DNA of 64,000 nt from Thamnaconus septentrionalis (Eukaryota > Chordata > Actinopteri > Tetraodontiformes > Monacanthidae), in assembly GCA_009823395.1 (NCBI GenBank), contig CM020512.1, positions 11,894,405 through 11,958,404 on the forward strand, written 5' to 3'. The notes under the pieces are model-generated. The model was given only the letters and a program-made list of their open reading frames with translations, ran no database searches and had not been told where the DNA came from. Of the stretch, positions 42,665 through 54,124 are shown piece after piece. The first letter of the stretch is position 1. The number at the start of each line of letters is the position of its first letter. The position numbers and the translations under genes are program-made.

Positions 42665-42871
42665 TATAAAACCTTGCTTATCCCTGCCTCGGCACAATTG
42701 ACTGTGTTTTGGCGCATCTGCTCTTGTTTGTTAGTTGTACATAGATTGACTCGAACGTTGTACTTGTAATTAATGTAATTGCTAAAAAGTTTATGTTTTT
42801 GTCTTGTTTTTAGTGCTGCAACAGCGTAGTTTGCCAATTTGGGATCAATTAAGTACATCTATTCTATTCTA
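42665..42871 (-). repeat. Dispersed retroelement-tail repeat (copy 3, inverted)
   Basis: The reverse complement matches copy 2 over the AATAGAATAGATGTACTT, CCAAATTGG and TGCAGCACTAAAAACAA blocks, and continues into a block also found at 59303-59365 (TTGTACATAGATTGA, GACTGT, TTTG and GCACATCTG). Copies 2 and 3 face each other across about 25 bp. Confidence 0.75.
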
Positions 42872-43857
42872 GTCCATCACAGAGGAGCCAAACCGCTCGA
42901 GTCCCCACTAGGTGTGATTTGCTCTGCCGCTCACTTTTTCAGCCCCCTCTGCCCTCGACTGCATCAGCTCAGTCAGCGCAAACCAAAGCCGCCACCAGAA
43001 GACACGGCCGCCACCTTCGCACGTGAAGGGCATCAATGCTGCAGAGGCGGGAGAGGAGACTTCAGACTGGTGCGACGCTGACAGCCGCAGCTGATCCCGC
43101 CGAGGACGCGACCAGGTGATTTCCCATGATTCCACGAGGTTCTGGCCCCGCCGGTCTGACTCACATCTCGTCAGAAACGCTGTCAGGCCTCACTCTCTCG
43201 CTCGGCGGTGCGTCAGCGTTGCCGTGACAACGTGCCAATGTTGCATCAATGACTCTGACCCATCTCCACGACGACCGTCAACAATGCATCCGTGAATTAA
43301 TGGCAGTTTTTTTTTTTGACTTGACAGAAAACCGGGCAAATTAGCGACATTCGCCGCAGTCCTGATGGTTTCTTCTTCTTCTTCCTTCTTTAACTACATT
43401 GACGGCAACGGCGGTAACATGCGGTGCAACACAATAACAAACCTGTCCCACATTCTACCCAAAATCGAAGTGAAGAGGCACAGTTAGCCCTCTGTTTACA
43501 GCTTCGAGCTCCAAACTGACGATGTGTCGGACCTCCCACAGAAGGTGGAGCCAACACCTGGATGGGGGAGGGTGTGGTGGTCACCCACCTGGAAGCGTTA
43601 TTCAAAAACACAGTGCAAGATGCACCGTGTTTAAAAAAAAAAAAACAACGTTCTGAAAGGTGGAGCAGCTTTAATATTGAATAAAAGATGGAGGAGGTGA
43701 CTGAGCAGAAAAACTGGGAAGTGGAATTTACCAAATATTGGAACTTTAAATGAACTTCACAGACATAGACAACAAAAAAAAATAGTCAAATTGACCGCTG
43801 CCTCGTGAAGCGGTACGTGTACTGTATATGTGATGCTATTACTATCTGTACAACAAC

Positions 43858-44040
43858 ATGTCTGTGGAGGTTCTCAGTCATCCAGGTCGTCTGAGAGTAG
43901 AAGGGTTAAAGTTAGGGGAAACTTCAAGAAGCCTTTTGGATGCAAAGCCTAATGTCTTCAAGCACAGGTCCAGTTGTCTGGTACTGTTGTTCAAAAGACA
44001 ACAGTACCAGGAGGATATCATATTTTCAGAGGATGCCACC
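43858..44040 (+). repeat. Dispersed teleost repeat (CAGTCATCCAGGTCGTC type)
   Basis: GGTTCTCAGTCATCCAGGTC, then GAAGCCTTTTGGATG, AAGCCTAATGTCTTCAAG and AGGTCCAGTTG. Related copies are near 10386-10440 and 58975-59160. The source element is not named with confidence. Confidence 0.65.
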
Positions 44041-44241
44041 TTGTAGAGCAAGCTCGGGTTGCTTTGCCAGAGGACGCGACAACACGACTGCCTCTCACAC
44101 AGTCTTGACTTGAACAACACATCTGCACGGGCACGTTCCCCGGCTGCAGGCTGCTACACGCTGCTGCTGCTGCTGCTGCTGCGTGCGCTGCACAACGAAG
44201 AGTGCAACAGTGAGAACCTTGATAAGACCTGCAGACACCTC

Positions 44242-44299
<58 letters not shown>

Positions 44300-44472
44300 G
44301 AGGCAGGCGCAGGGCCCTGCAGCGTGCACACACACACACACACCTGTTGCAATGCTGCAGCTGCCGCCGCTTCCCTCCAAACTGCAGAGAAACTCACGCG
44401 TACAAGCACGTTACAGCCCATGAACACACACACACACACACACACTCGCTCGCAAGGCCATTGCAGCAGGTT

Positions 44473-44515
<43 letters not shown>

Positions 44516-44527
44516 CGCATCTCTTAC

Positions 44528-44552
44528 CATTGATCAGCTGGTTGGACTCCAT
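44528..44552 (-). CDS. Possible upstream ELK1 coding exon (8 codons plus one base)
   Basis: On the minus strand AAGATGGAG opens MESNQLIN and ends at a good 5' splice site, AATG|GTAAGAG (44528/44527). The ELK1 exon's 3' splice site, CCCTCAG|CCATGG, is at 41001/41000. Joining the two keeps frame (G+CC = Ala) and would add nine residues before MDPSITL, giving 617 aa. The context has A at -3 and G at +4. It may instead be 5' UTR of a different transcript. Confidence 0.4.
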
Positions 44553-46493
44553 CTTCAGTGCGATGTTCAATCTCGTCTCTTATTAGTTTCTCGCTGTGTG
44601 CGCGTGGTTGTGTGTGTCTGCAGCAGCCCTCACAACTCCTCCATGCTGCCGTGTTGTTGTTGTTGTTGTTGTTGTTGTGGTGGTGGTGCTGCCGTGCGTG
44701 TATGGGTCGGTTGGGGTCTTTATTAAAATGATTATTATTTCTTCTGTCAGAGCCGGGCTGAGGAGGCGACGTTCAGCAGCATCTCCCGCGACCTGCTGGC
44801 GTTATGTAACCACTCCGAGCTGCTGCTGCTGCTGCTGCCGTCACCGGGCTGCCGTCGCTCCATGCTAAGCAGAAAGCAGCCACCGACGGCGGCTCGTAAA
44901 CGCTGCTGTCACAACACCTCCGCAAAAAAAAATAAAAAAAATAAAAAATGCAAGATACAATAATACTATTAATAAAAAATGTCAAAACAAAACAAAGTGT
45001 ATTTATGTTCTATAAAACGTTAACAAACGCATTAAAGCCCCCAAGCACAACCGCGATGCGAAGACGCGATGTTATCGCCCGCTAGACGTTTCAGCGTGAA
45101 TTTCTCAATCGCACGAACACGGACTCGGTGAAAGTGAGTTTTGATTTCCGCCTCATACTTGCCGTCAACAATCTGGACGTGTTGACGCTCTCGGAAGGGG
45201 GCTAATTGGCTAGGCTAAATGTCAATGCTAACGCCGCTAGGCTCTCGAGTTTCAGTTGCAAACAAACAAAAAAACGCTGTTGAAATGTTACCACGACACC
45301 GGAACTGCCGGGAACCGTGTTCCTGGTCACATTTTGATGACTTCGCAAACTTCTCCAGGGCTCGCTCTCCTTTTTAGATCGTACGCAGAGGCGCTGGCTA
45401 GCATAGCCTAGCCTAACCTATCGCGGTGACAGTTCCCCCCGACCCACCCACCCACCTCTCGCTCGCTCGCTCTGTCTCTCTCGCTCTCTCGCTCTCTCTT
45501 TGGTGCGTCAAGCCCCAAAACAAGTGCGGCTCACTGCGGACAAGAGTTCACTGCACAACCATCCACAATCTCCCTCAACGGCGGAAAAGTAATTTACGGA
45601 GCGAGCTATCCTGAGGTTCGGTATTATTAACATTGACTGCACCATTCCAGTGTGTTTTTCACCCCCCCGATTACTTCCTGTAGAGAAGAACGCCTCCTCA
45701 GTACTTTCCCGTAGTCACTTCACGGCAATGTTACACAGGCAAACTTCCGCGGTTTGCATTTCAAAGTAAGAGATGCCGATGATCTGCGCTTCACTTCACT
45801 TCTAACTTCCGTTAGCAAAATAATTTGATCTCTTGTGTACCTATGTTAAATGTAAAAATCTTATTTAAATCCCAAATTAAATACAAAAAAAATTGCTTAA
45901 CTTGCAGCTGAATAAAAAAAACACGACGGTTTAGGATTAAATTCCGGTCTTTTGTCATGGTGTTGTGTGTCTACTTGACGCACCACGCCGCTATGTCCCC
46001 GCAGCAGCAGAGTGGTGACGTCAGAGGAGAAGGTCACAGAGACTGCTGCGGGTTCCTAGCAGCCGCTGAGCAAGGCACCCAGCTGATGCCATTTTCAAAA
46101 AGCTTAAAAATCCACTTTAGAAGATGATTTTGATAGTGTTTTGCTTTTCAAAAAATCGTGACTGATAAACACTTGAACTCATGCAGCTTTTTTAGGATGT
46201 GAGCAAAGTCAGTTTTGTTGCACTTTACACAGCAACACTTCCAATATCTAATTACATGGTGTCACAGTGTGTCAGCTGACTTCACATGGATGGGGACAAC
46301 ACAATGAACACTGGAAGAGCTTCTATTTGCAGTGCCGTCCCTCTCCGCTCGCTCTGCTGCCTCCGTATAGCATCCAGTTTCCATGGTGACTGGCCGAGTG
46401 GAGCTGGTGCAGCAGCTCCTGGATCTGCCGGGCTGACTTCAGCCATTACAGCATTTCTGTTTACAAAAGGCACGAAGATGCAAGAGGCCACCA

Positions 46494-46524
<31 letters not shown>

Positions 46525-47053
46525 GCCGATGATTTTGTGTCATGTGACCACGACACTCGGCCGGTTGCTGCTGTGACAGACAGAAGCCGCTCACGGAGTC
46601 CAGCCGCTTCTGCAAAAATAGTCATTTAATGAGAGGCTTCTCATGTGAATCACATTTGTTGACATTTCATTCAGTGTTATGCAGGGGGAAAAAAACCAAA
46701 AAAAAAACCTTGTCCATTGGAAAACAGACATTATTTTGAAGGGTCACAGCTACTTCCTCTCACTCTAAAAACAAGGGAAAACATCTTAAAGTCTTTGTTG
46801 CATAAGATTAATTATGTCTTGCTTCCAGCTTCTGTGCTGAGACAGACATTAAAAATATGCTGGAGGGTCTTTTGAAGGGAAACGTCCCTTTGAAGCCAAA
46901 ACATGTTTCTACTAGTCCTGTTGTTTTGATTCTGCAAGAAAATTACGTCGCCGTGTGTCAGTGTTGTAACATCTGGCTCTGGTTCTTTCACAGCATCATT
47001 TAGAAAAATGTCCCTCTGAGCTGAGCTCCTCTGGGTCTCCGTGTGTTGAAAGC
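44553..47053. other. ELK1 upstream region and UXT 3' flank
   Basis: 44553-45500 is GC-richer with (GTT)n at 44656-44678 and is a candidate ELK1 promoter. Beyond 45800 the sequence is AT-rich. A short TG array is at 46495-46520. The UXT 3' UTR probably lies in 46620-47053 (minus-strand ATTAAA near 46623). No exon is seen. Confidence 0.4.
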
Positions 47054-48456
47054 CTAGAGGACTTCTCTTCTTCTGCTCTCTGGCTGGTCCGTCAGACCCT
47101 GCAGTTCCCGCAAACCCTGAGGAGAAGACGTTAACCGCAGCCAATCAGGTTCATCCTTTACTCGAGAGTCCAGCACTGGACAAGAAGAGCCGACAGAGTC
47201 ACAGGTTGACAACACAAGTGATCGAGTGATTCCAGTGAAGAGAAGAACGACTGAACTGACCTCCAGCACCATGCGTATGTTCGCTTTAATCTTCGCTGAG
47301 TCTTTGGTGAGCTGCTCTGTGAAACTGAAACACAAACCGCTACCATGTTAGGGTTACATATTTTTATGTATGTATATATAAATATACATACATAAAAACG
47401 TAAAAAACATGTGCTAGTCTTCTTTGTTGGTGATGCTGAACTGACGCTGTAAGCTGACTCGTCTTCTTCTCGATGAATCGCAGAGCTTCATCGTGGGTCA
47501 TCTCCACAAAGAAACCAAAACCAACGGCAACGTAGATTCTGGATGAGTCCTCGCTGGCAGAGAAAACATTGTGGAATAAGGAAAAAGAAAATGATTTCAG
47601 TTCACAGTGTCTGAAAATGCACTCTTTCCATGCACAAGAACATATTTTAATGACTAAGATGACTCAGCTGATGATTTCATTTTCATCTTTGCCGACTAAT
47701 AATTGATGGATCAAAGCTGTCAGTGTCATTATTCAGCAGCAGCTTACACTTCTGCCTGGACAAAGAAGTTACAGCCAAGATCAACATCTGTCTTCAGCTT
47801 CCGAGAGCCCGACTCCTGCAAACACATACGCACACATTCACACTTTACGATTTGCTTTTTGCACATCAGACCATAACTCAAAAACACTGAAGCTTACATA
47901 AATCTACATTTTTGCAAGTTTACAGTCTCTGGGTGGTTACCGCTCTACAATCCATCACTTTTATAAACTGATACTATCTAGGTTGAATGGATGTACCTGC
48001 AGACTCTGTATAGTGTTCTTCAGCTGCAGATACTGGGAGATCTTCTCGTACACTGAATCTCTCTGTTCCAGCACCTTCCTAAGAGACACAGTCAACATGT
48101 TTCGAAGGGGTTGATTTGACAACATGTATTTCTGGACAATTTTAGAAAATAAACATATAACATTAGTCTCTCCAGAACAGAGAACCCTAAATGAGTAACA
48201 TTAACAAGACATGAAGATGATGGGTTAACCTTAGTGCTTATTAGGCGAATGAAGGCTGCTAGAAATAGAATACATGCCATTAATTACTCTGCTTACGCCT
48301 AGGGTGTGTGTATCCGAGCCCTAACACACCAAGCACAGACACACTCGGCGTCTCTTACTGTAAGTCCTTCTTCAGCACTTCGTTGACGAAGTTCTCATAC
48401 TGCAGAATCTTCTGGTCCACGTTAGCATTAGCATCAGCCTTACAAGGTGGAGACAT
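47054..48456 (-). CDS. uxt: UXT, prefoldin alpha-like transcription cofactor
   Basis: UXT (ART-27) is a small alpha-prefoldin found in the URI/R2TP-associated prefoldin-like complex and acts as a cofactor for androgen receptor and NF-kB (family knowledge). Exons in coding order: 48456-48359, 48078-47997, 47815-47748, 47553-47446, 47324-47261, 47116-47054. The 483 nt give 160 aa (human 157). Conserved blocks are [53 protein letters not shown] and GLRELQGL. Two long coiled helices flank a central beta segment, as expected. One junction (47446) uses AGC|GTCAGT, chosen because it keeps the alignment to the human protein without a gap. The gene is head-to-head with CDK20. Confidence 0.96.
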
Positions 48457-49162
48457 GTTCGCTACTCCCGCCTTCACTCCAAGACTTCCGTTCCCAGTGG
48501 GAATGAACTTAAAAGTTGACCATTAAATCGAAATCGTCGTTTACGTCGGTGCAAATTTTCAGTATAAACGTAGGAGTCGCCGTGGCCGCATGTAAACACC
48601 ACACTGAACCGGATGTGGACCTGTCAGAAAAGGGGTACTTCCGGACCTTGCCTTGACGTCACTGTAAACAAATATGGCGGACGGCTGGCGGCTCGGTCGC
48701 TCGCGAGCCCGCTAAAGATGATACGTTTATTGTTTATTAAAAGTTATTTCGTAAAAACAAATAGCGCCAATTGAATTAACTAACACAACTTTATTTCAAT
48801 TTCTTAAGCATTGGGTTAGTAAAATTCGCGTGAGTAATGAACATACATCACGTGACGTTCGACCAAGTCCAGCTAGCAGGTTACCAAGGCAACGGAAGCC
48901 AACATCCAAGCCGGTTAGCTGTTAGCTTAGTTCAGCGTCGCGTCGATTCCTTGTTTCTAAAATTAATTTGTTTTATATAATCTTACATTTAAGATTAACA
49001 ACTTGTGAAAACTCGCTTTTATGCTTAGTCCTCAAAATGTTTCCGAGTGACATCTTACAACGAACCGGAGGAAGCTAAGCTAGCATTAAAGTTATAATGA
49101 GTGAGTGTGCCAATAAATGAAGAGTTGCTCGGTACTGATAACGCGGGACAAGTTGTGAAGAC
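48457..49162. promoter_or_regulatory. Shared UXT/CDK20 promoter region
   Basis: 706 bp separate the two divergent ATGs. A full CRE TGACGTCA is at 48654-48661, an ATGGCGG (YY1-type) motif at 48674-48680 and a palindromic CACGTG at 48849-48854. GC-rich DNA without a TATA box near either gene fits a bidirectional housekeeping promoter. Motif use is inferred. Confidence 0.6.
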
Positions 49163-49745
49163 ATGGAGCAGTACAGCATCCTGGGTCGGATCGGAGAAGG
49201 AGCTCACGGCATCGTCTTCAAGGCCAAGCACATTGAGGTAAACACAGCGGTGTGATTGGACGGGTTTGTCCCCGAATCAGTTTGATATCAAACCGGTTTT
49301 AATTTCTGAGCATTGCGTGTCAGACCGGAGAGACGGTGGCGCTGAAGAAAGTGGCTCTGAGGAAGCTGGAGGACGGGATTCCCAACCAGGCTCTGAGGGA
49401 AATCAAGGCCCTGCAAGAGATCGAGGACAACCAGCATGTGAGTCTCATACCGTTCAGGATGGAGGTCAGAGGTTACAGCAGCATGGCTCCACCTTCACCT
49501 CCTCCTGCTCCTCTTCCTCCTCCTCTTCAGGTGGTGAAGCTGAAGGACGTCTTTCCCCATGGGACCGGCTTCGTCCTGGTCTTCGACTTCATGCTGTCTG
49601 ACCTGTCGGAGGTCATCAGGAACTCTGAGCACCCTCTGACCCCCGCTCAGGTCAAAGGTTACATGATGATGCTGCTGAAGGGCGTGGCCTTCCTGCATCA
49701 CAACAACATCATGCACCGGGTGAGTGTTCTTCCCTCTGGCACGCG

Positions 49746-49776
<31 letters not shown>

Positions 49777-50135
49777 GCACACACACAATTTCAATCAGCA
49801 GCATAATTCTAATAAATGACAATAGCTGTCCATTTAAAATGACGACAAAATATCCTCAATAAGTCTTTGACCTTTGTGTTTGCTTGTGTGTGTGTGGGTG
49901 TAGGACCTGAAGCCTGCCAACCTCCTCATCAGCTCCTCAGGTCATCTGAAGATTGCAGACTTTGGTTTGGCCCGGTTGTTCAGTGAGCAGGGGGAGAGAC
50001 TGTACAGCCACCAGGTGGCCACCAGGTGGTGCTCAATGCTGAGGAATATGATGAAAATAAGAGAATTTAAAAATGAGTATTTAAAAAAATGACTGGATTT
50101 GTTGGGAGTTCCGATGTTGTACAATGTTCTCATTC

Positions 50136-50192
<57 letters not shown>

Positions 50193-50318
50193 TGCAGGTG
50201 GTACAGAGCACCGGAGCTCCTTTACGGCGCCAGAAAGTATGACGAGGGCGTCGACCTGTGGTGAGGGAAGCATGATCATTAAAAATACTGCCAAGGTTCA
50301 GGGGCCAACAGCAGTCTG

Positions 50319-50408
<90 letters not shown>

Positions 50409-51222
50409 ACGCTCCAGGGCAGTGGGCTGTATATTTGGTGAGCTGCTGAACTCGAGTCCTCTTTTTCCTGGAGAGAACGACATCGAACAGCTGTGCTGCG
50501 TCCTCAGAGTGCTGGGAACGCCCACGCAGGACAGCTGGCCCGTAGGACACACACACACACACACACGGGCACGCATTCCATGCACATCTCCGGCTCTTTT
50601 AAAATGCACCACTGCTCCCCGCTGCAGGAGATGGTCGACCTGCCCGATTACAACAAGATCACCTTTAAGGAGAATCCTGCCATCCCATTGGAGGAGATCG
50701 TCCCTGACACGTCCCCGCAGGCCGTCGACCTTCTCTACAAGTTCCTGGTTTACCCGTCCAAGCAGCGCTGCTCCGCCCAGCAGGTACGGGCACGGGAAGC
50801 GGACCAGAGAAGCTGTGAGGGGAAGGTCGATTGAGAGTCGGTTGAGAGTCGGTTGAGAGTCGGTTGTGTTTCTGGAATTTGGTCGTGGTTGTGTCCTCCA
50901 GCGGGACAGTTTGCGTGGGATTACGAAGAGGAGGTGTGAAGAACACGTCGACCTCCGACTGGGATCGAGGTGTTCTCGCCTAGACACATCTTCCAGGACG
51001 CTGCCTTCACCTCTGTGCTGCCCCCTGCAGGCGCTGCTCCACTCCTACTTCTTCTCGGCTCCGCTGCCCGCCCACCACTCGCAGCTGCCCATCCCTCACC
51101 GGGGCGGGCGGCCCCCCCGTCACCGCTTGCAGGCTCCGCCCACCGACTTCTCCCTGGACCTGCCCCTGCAGAGGAGCGTGGTGGACCCGGCGCTGCTGCG
51201 GGGACACGCCTCCTGCCTCTGA
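49163..51222 (+). CDS. cdk20: Cyclin-dependent kinase 20 (CCRK)
   Basis: CDK20 is a CDK-like kinase that controls ciliary signalling and cell cycle entry (family knowledge). Exons: 49163-49237, 49324-49437, 49531-49719, 49904-50025, 50198-50260, 50418-50541, 50628-50783, 51031-51222. The 1035 nt give 344 aa (human 346). The glycine loop GEGAHG is near residue 11, VALK with Lys33, HRDLKPAN with Asp127, DFG at 145-147, and VATRWYRAPE closes the activation loop. The loop has YSHQ where human has YTHQ, so the activating site is Ser161 instead of Thr. C-terminal [14 protein letters not shown] and LPIPHR match the family. TG repeats run almost to the 3' splice sites of exons 5 and 6. Confidence 0.97.
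50138..50407. repeat. Two (TG)n arrays in CDK20 introns 4 and 5
   Basis: (TG)n at 50138-50190 ends seven bases before the exon at 50198. (TG)n at 50322-50407 ends ten bases before the exon at 50418. Confidence 0.95.
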
Positions 51223-51441
51223 CCCCGTCGTCCAATCACAGAGCAGGATTCACTTGAGGATACGTCAGTCATGGGGCACTTGACTGGAACAAAGGCGTTG
51301 CATTAAATGGATTTTTTTTATAACAAAACTACATGCTGCTATCTTAAACAATAGGATCAGAAACCTCAAAGACAAATTAATAAAATTATTGTTTTTTTTC
51401 TTCAAAAAATCTTTTTGTGTGTTGATTGATACAAAAAATTA

Positions 51442-51447
51442 AATAAA
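51442..51447 (+). terminator. Poly(A) signal candidate of CDK20
   Basis: AATAAA on the plus strand 220 nt after the CDK20 stop codon, followed by a TTTTGTTGG/GTGTGT-rich stretch typical of downstream elements. Confidence 0.5.
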
Positions 51448-51665
51448 GTTTTGTTGGGAAACACTGGACATGTGTGTCTACTTTTAGCAAAATCAAACTT
51501 GACCGTGTTTGTGGTGCAAAGAAAACAACAAAAGTCCGTCCAGTAAACATAATGTATTAATAATATAATAATAAAAAGAGTTGCGCACATGTAGCTCGGT
51601 GAAGTTGATTTGATTCATTTGAAAGAGCAGAGGAAGTTGCCTCACGCTGTGGGGCCTCCCACTTC

Positions 51666-51812
<147 letters not shown>

Positions 51813-52131
51813 CTTGATGATGAAGTGAGCAGCAGCAGCATCTTCTGACTTGGACCAGGACCTCCAGGCAGCCACAGCAACCTACTGCTGCCTCTCTGTC
51901 TGCTTCTGTCTGACTCTGCGCAGATACCTGCTGCGGTGAGTAAAAGTGACCTTCACGTCTGTGTTCCACAGGTGGAAATATGAGTTGTATATTTTTATTT
52001 GTTGTTTTTAATGTGAAATTCCTCAGGGTGTCTCAGAGACTCCGACTGCAGGTTAGTGAAGACCCGCGGGACTCGACAAAGAAAACAATTTTAAATTCAC
52101 ATAGAAAGAACCAAATACATCAGTGGTTCTC

Positions 52132-52313
52132 AACAGGTGGAGTCTCAGGACCCACATTTTTTCCCTTATCATATACATACATATTTTTATGTATATATAT
52201 ATGTCTATACATATATATGTATATATAAATATATATATACATATAGTCGGGACCCAATCAAAACAGCTCTGCGACCCACCTTTGCGTCCTGACCCACCAG
52301 TTGACAAACACTG
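52132..52313. mobile_element. hAT-like MITE
   Basis: Starts CAGTGGTTCTCAACAGGTGG and ends with the inverted counterpart, reading CAGTGTTTGTCAACTGGTGG on the minus strand. It is about 180 bp with an internal AT/TA run. No clean 8-bp duplication is visible. A partial relative is at 53648-53700. Confidence 0.65.
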
Positions 52314-52612
52314 AATTATGGAATACTAATGCAAACTTGATATTTTACTCACATTCAATTTGAGATTTAAATGCTAAACATGTACTGAAAAAATGAAAGC
52401 CAGATCAAATAATAGAAAGCACAGTGGCGTGGTCGCTCTCCCAATGTTGGCAGGAGAATCTTAGAAGGAGACTGTAAACAGACGGCTAAACATGTCCCAG
52501 CGTTTCTCTGGATTGTTGATTGATTTTTCTCTTTTGTTCCTGAAAACAGAAAATACGTCTTCCTTCTGCCTTCACCACGCCCACTTGGGCCGCCTCACAC
52601 CAATCACCAAAC

Positions 52613-52942
52613 ATGTCCCATGTGGCTGAGTGGCCGACCCCTGCCAGCGCTCCTTCCTGGTTGGCCAGCCACGCCTGCCAATCACTCTGCTCCGTCGCCG
52701 AGGCCCCGTCACCGAAATCTGGAGGCCCTGCGCCCCCCACCCGCTTCGGTTCCCATGATCAGGCCTCAGATTGGCCGATGGGCCGCGCTGGTCTCCGTCC
52801 CGAGCCGCTGGAGTGCGCTCGCTGCGGGACGCGCAGCGCCTCCCTGTGGAGGAGGGAGGCCACTGGCAGCCACCTGTGCAACGACTGCAGCCTGCAGGAG
52901 AGGACTGACGACCGGCCGCTGCTGAGTCCCAAGAGGAGAGCG

Positions 52943-52973
<31 letters not shown>

Positions 52974-53410
52974 GCACACACACACACACTCACACACTCA
53001 CACCCAGCCAGGTGGTGACAGTGTTGCTGTCCTCTCAGACGGCCTCCCAGCAGCGTCGAGGTGAGTGTGTGACGTGCGGGACGTCCACCACCAGCCTGTG
53101 GAGGAGGAGCCCTGCAGGCCAGCCCGTCTGCAACGCCTGCGGTCTCTACTACAAGCTGCACCAGGTGAGGCGGCGCTCACCTGAGGCCCCTCCCCGAAGG
53201 CCGCCGACCCCCTCACCCCCTCCCCCTCCTCTCCTCCAGGTGGAGCGGCCGCCTGAGCTGAGGAAGGACGGGATCCGAACCAGGAGGCGCAAAGCGGCGA
53301 CCAGGACGGGTGGAAGCGGGGAAGCGGGAAATGCAACCACTCAGAGGCCAGGCTGTCCGAGGTGGCCCCACCCACTGACTTTCTGGACGGGCCCGGCTGG
53401 CTGTAACTGA
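52613..53410 (+). CDS. Compact divergent GATA-type zinc finger factor (GATA1-like)
   Basis: GATA factors bind WGATAR sites through two CX2CX17CX2C fingers. Exons: 52613-52942, 53039-53164, 53240-53410. The 627 nt give 208 aa with all splice phases zero. The N-finger has cysteines at 68, 71, 89 and 92, intact spacing, but ends CNDCSL instead of the nearly universal CNACGL. The C-finger (cysteines 120, 123, 141, 144) has canonical [12 protein letters not shown] and the basic tail [11 protein letters not shown]. The C-terminus ends about 36 residues later. A 3' splice site candidate at 52549 (GAAAACAG) leaves an open frame into the ATG, so an unseen upstream exon may supply a longer N-terminus. 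Human GATA1 lies in the syntenic block, which supports a GATA1 origin. Confidence 0.85.
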
Positions 53411-53441
53411 CTTGAATCAAGTCCACGATTTCATTTCTTGA

Positions 53442-53447
53442 AATAAA
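53442..53447 (+). terminator. Poly(A) signal candidate of the GATA gene
   Basis: AATAAA only 32 nt after the GATA stop codon, which would make a very short 3' UTR. Confidence 0.5.
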
Positions 53448-54120
53448 CAGAAATATTTAAAGAGATTCTGTGAGTCGCTTATCAAACTTAGTCGTTAGTT
53501 GTCGTTTTCTACTCATATACATCAGAGACATTAGACAATAAAGTTTTTAAATACCTTTCCAGTTTCCATGGGTTCCTTCCGTCTTCCTCCAAACTTTATC
53601 AATCGTAGTTGTTAGTTATTAGTTATCAGTGGTGGTGTGTTTTAAATCAACGTTTCTCAACTGGTGGGTTGCCGAGCTGTTTTGATTGGGTCGAGCCTTC
53701 ATGGGCCCTATTCTTCTTCTTCATTTTTTTAAAAAGGGATCTTAAAATATACATATATTTATAGAGAAAAGGTTGGGCATTTATTTTTATTCAATTCAAT
53801 AATTTCAATTATTCATTTATTAGACACAATAGAAACTGGGCTAGCGCTTTTATTTTTGTGGAATAAACTTCGGTCGCAACTTCAATGTAAGGAAAAAAAC
53901 CAGGGGAGCAGGTAGGTGGACAGTTTCACAATCATCTTGTCCTTCTGCTGCATGACAACTGACACACAACTTGACAAACAACACACCCAAAACTCTCTGA
54001 AGAAAAACACGGCAAACAGGGTCTTTCTCCCTTTTCACGAACTCAAAAACTCTCAGCAGGAAGCTGCTCCGACCAGAGACAGCAAATCAAGTCTGTAGAA
54101 GTCTGAAGTCCATCCGTGGC
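53448..54120. other. Intergenic, AT-rich
   Basis: No gene is seen. It contains a partial hAT-like end (TTTCTCAACTGGTGGGTTGC at 53655-53674) and otherwise unique AT-rich sequence. Confidence 0.5.
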
Positions 54121-54124
54121 CCTA

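Larger units (their letters stand above)
40999..44527. other. ELK1 first intron / 5' region with several mobile elements
   Basis: It contains a (CA)n array (41485-41531), a SINE (42085-42494), two retroelement-tail copies in inverted order (42505-42640, 42665-42871), another dispersed repeat (43858-44040), a (CTG)n run (44160-44182), a (CT)n run (44249-44286) and CA arrays (44423-44444, 44475-44514). No coding exon is recognised. Confidence 0.6.

Noticed and set aside
53648..53700. A complete second hAT-like element near the GATA gene
   Set aside because: Only one diverged end (TTTCTCAACTGGTGGGTTGC) is visible; no matching opposite end was found.
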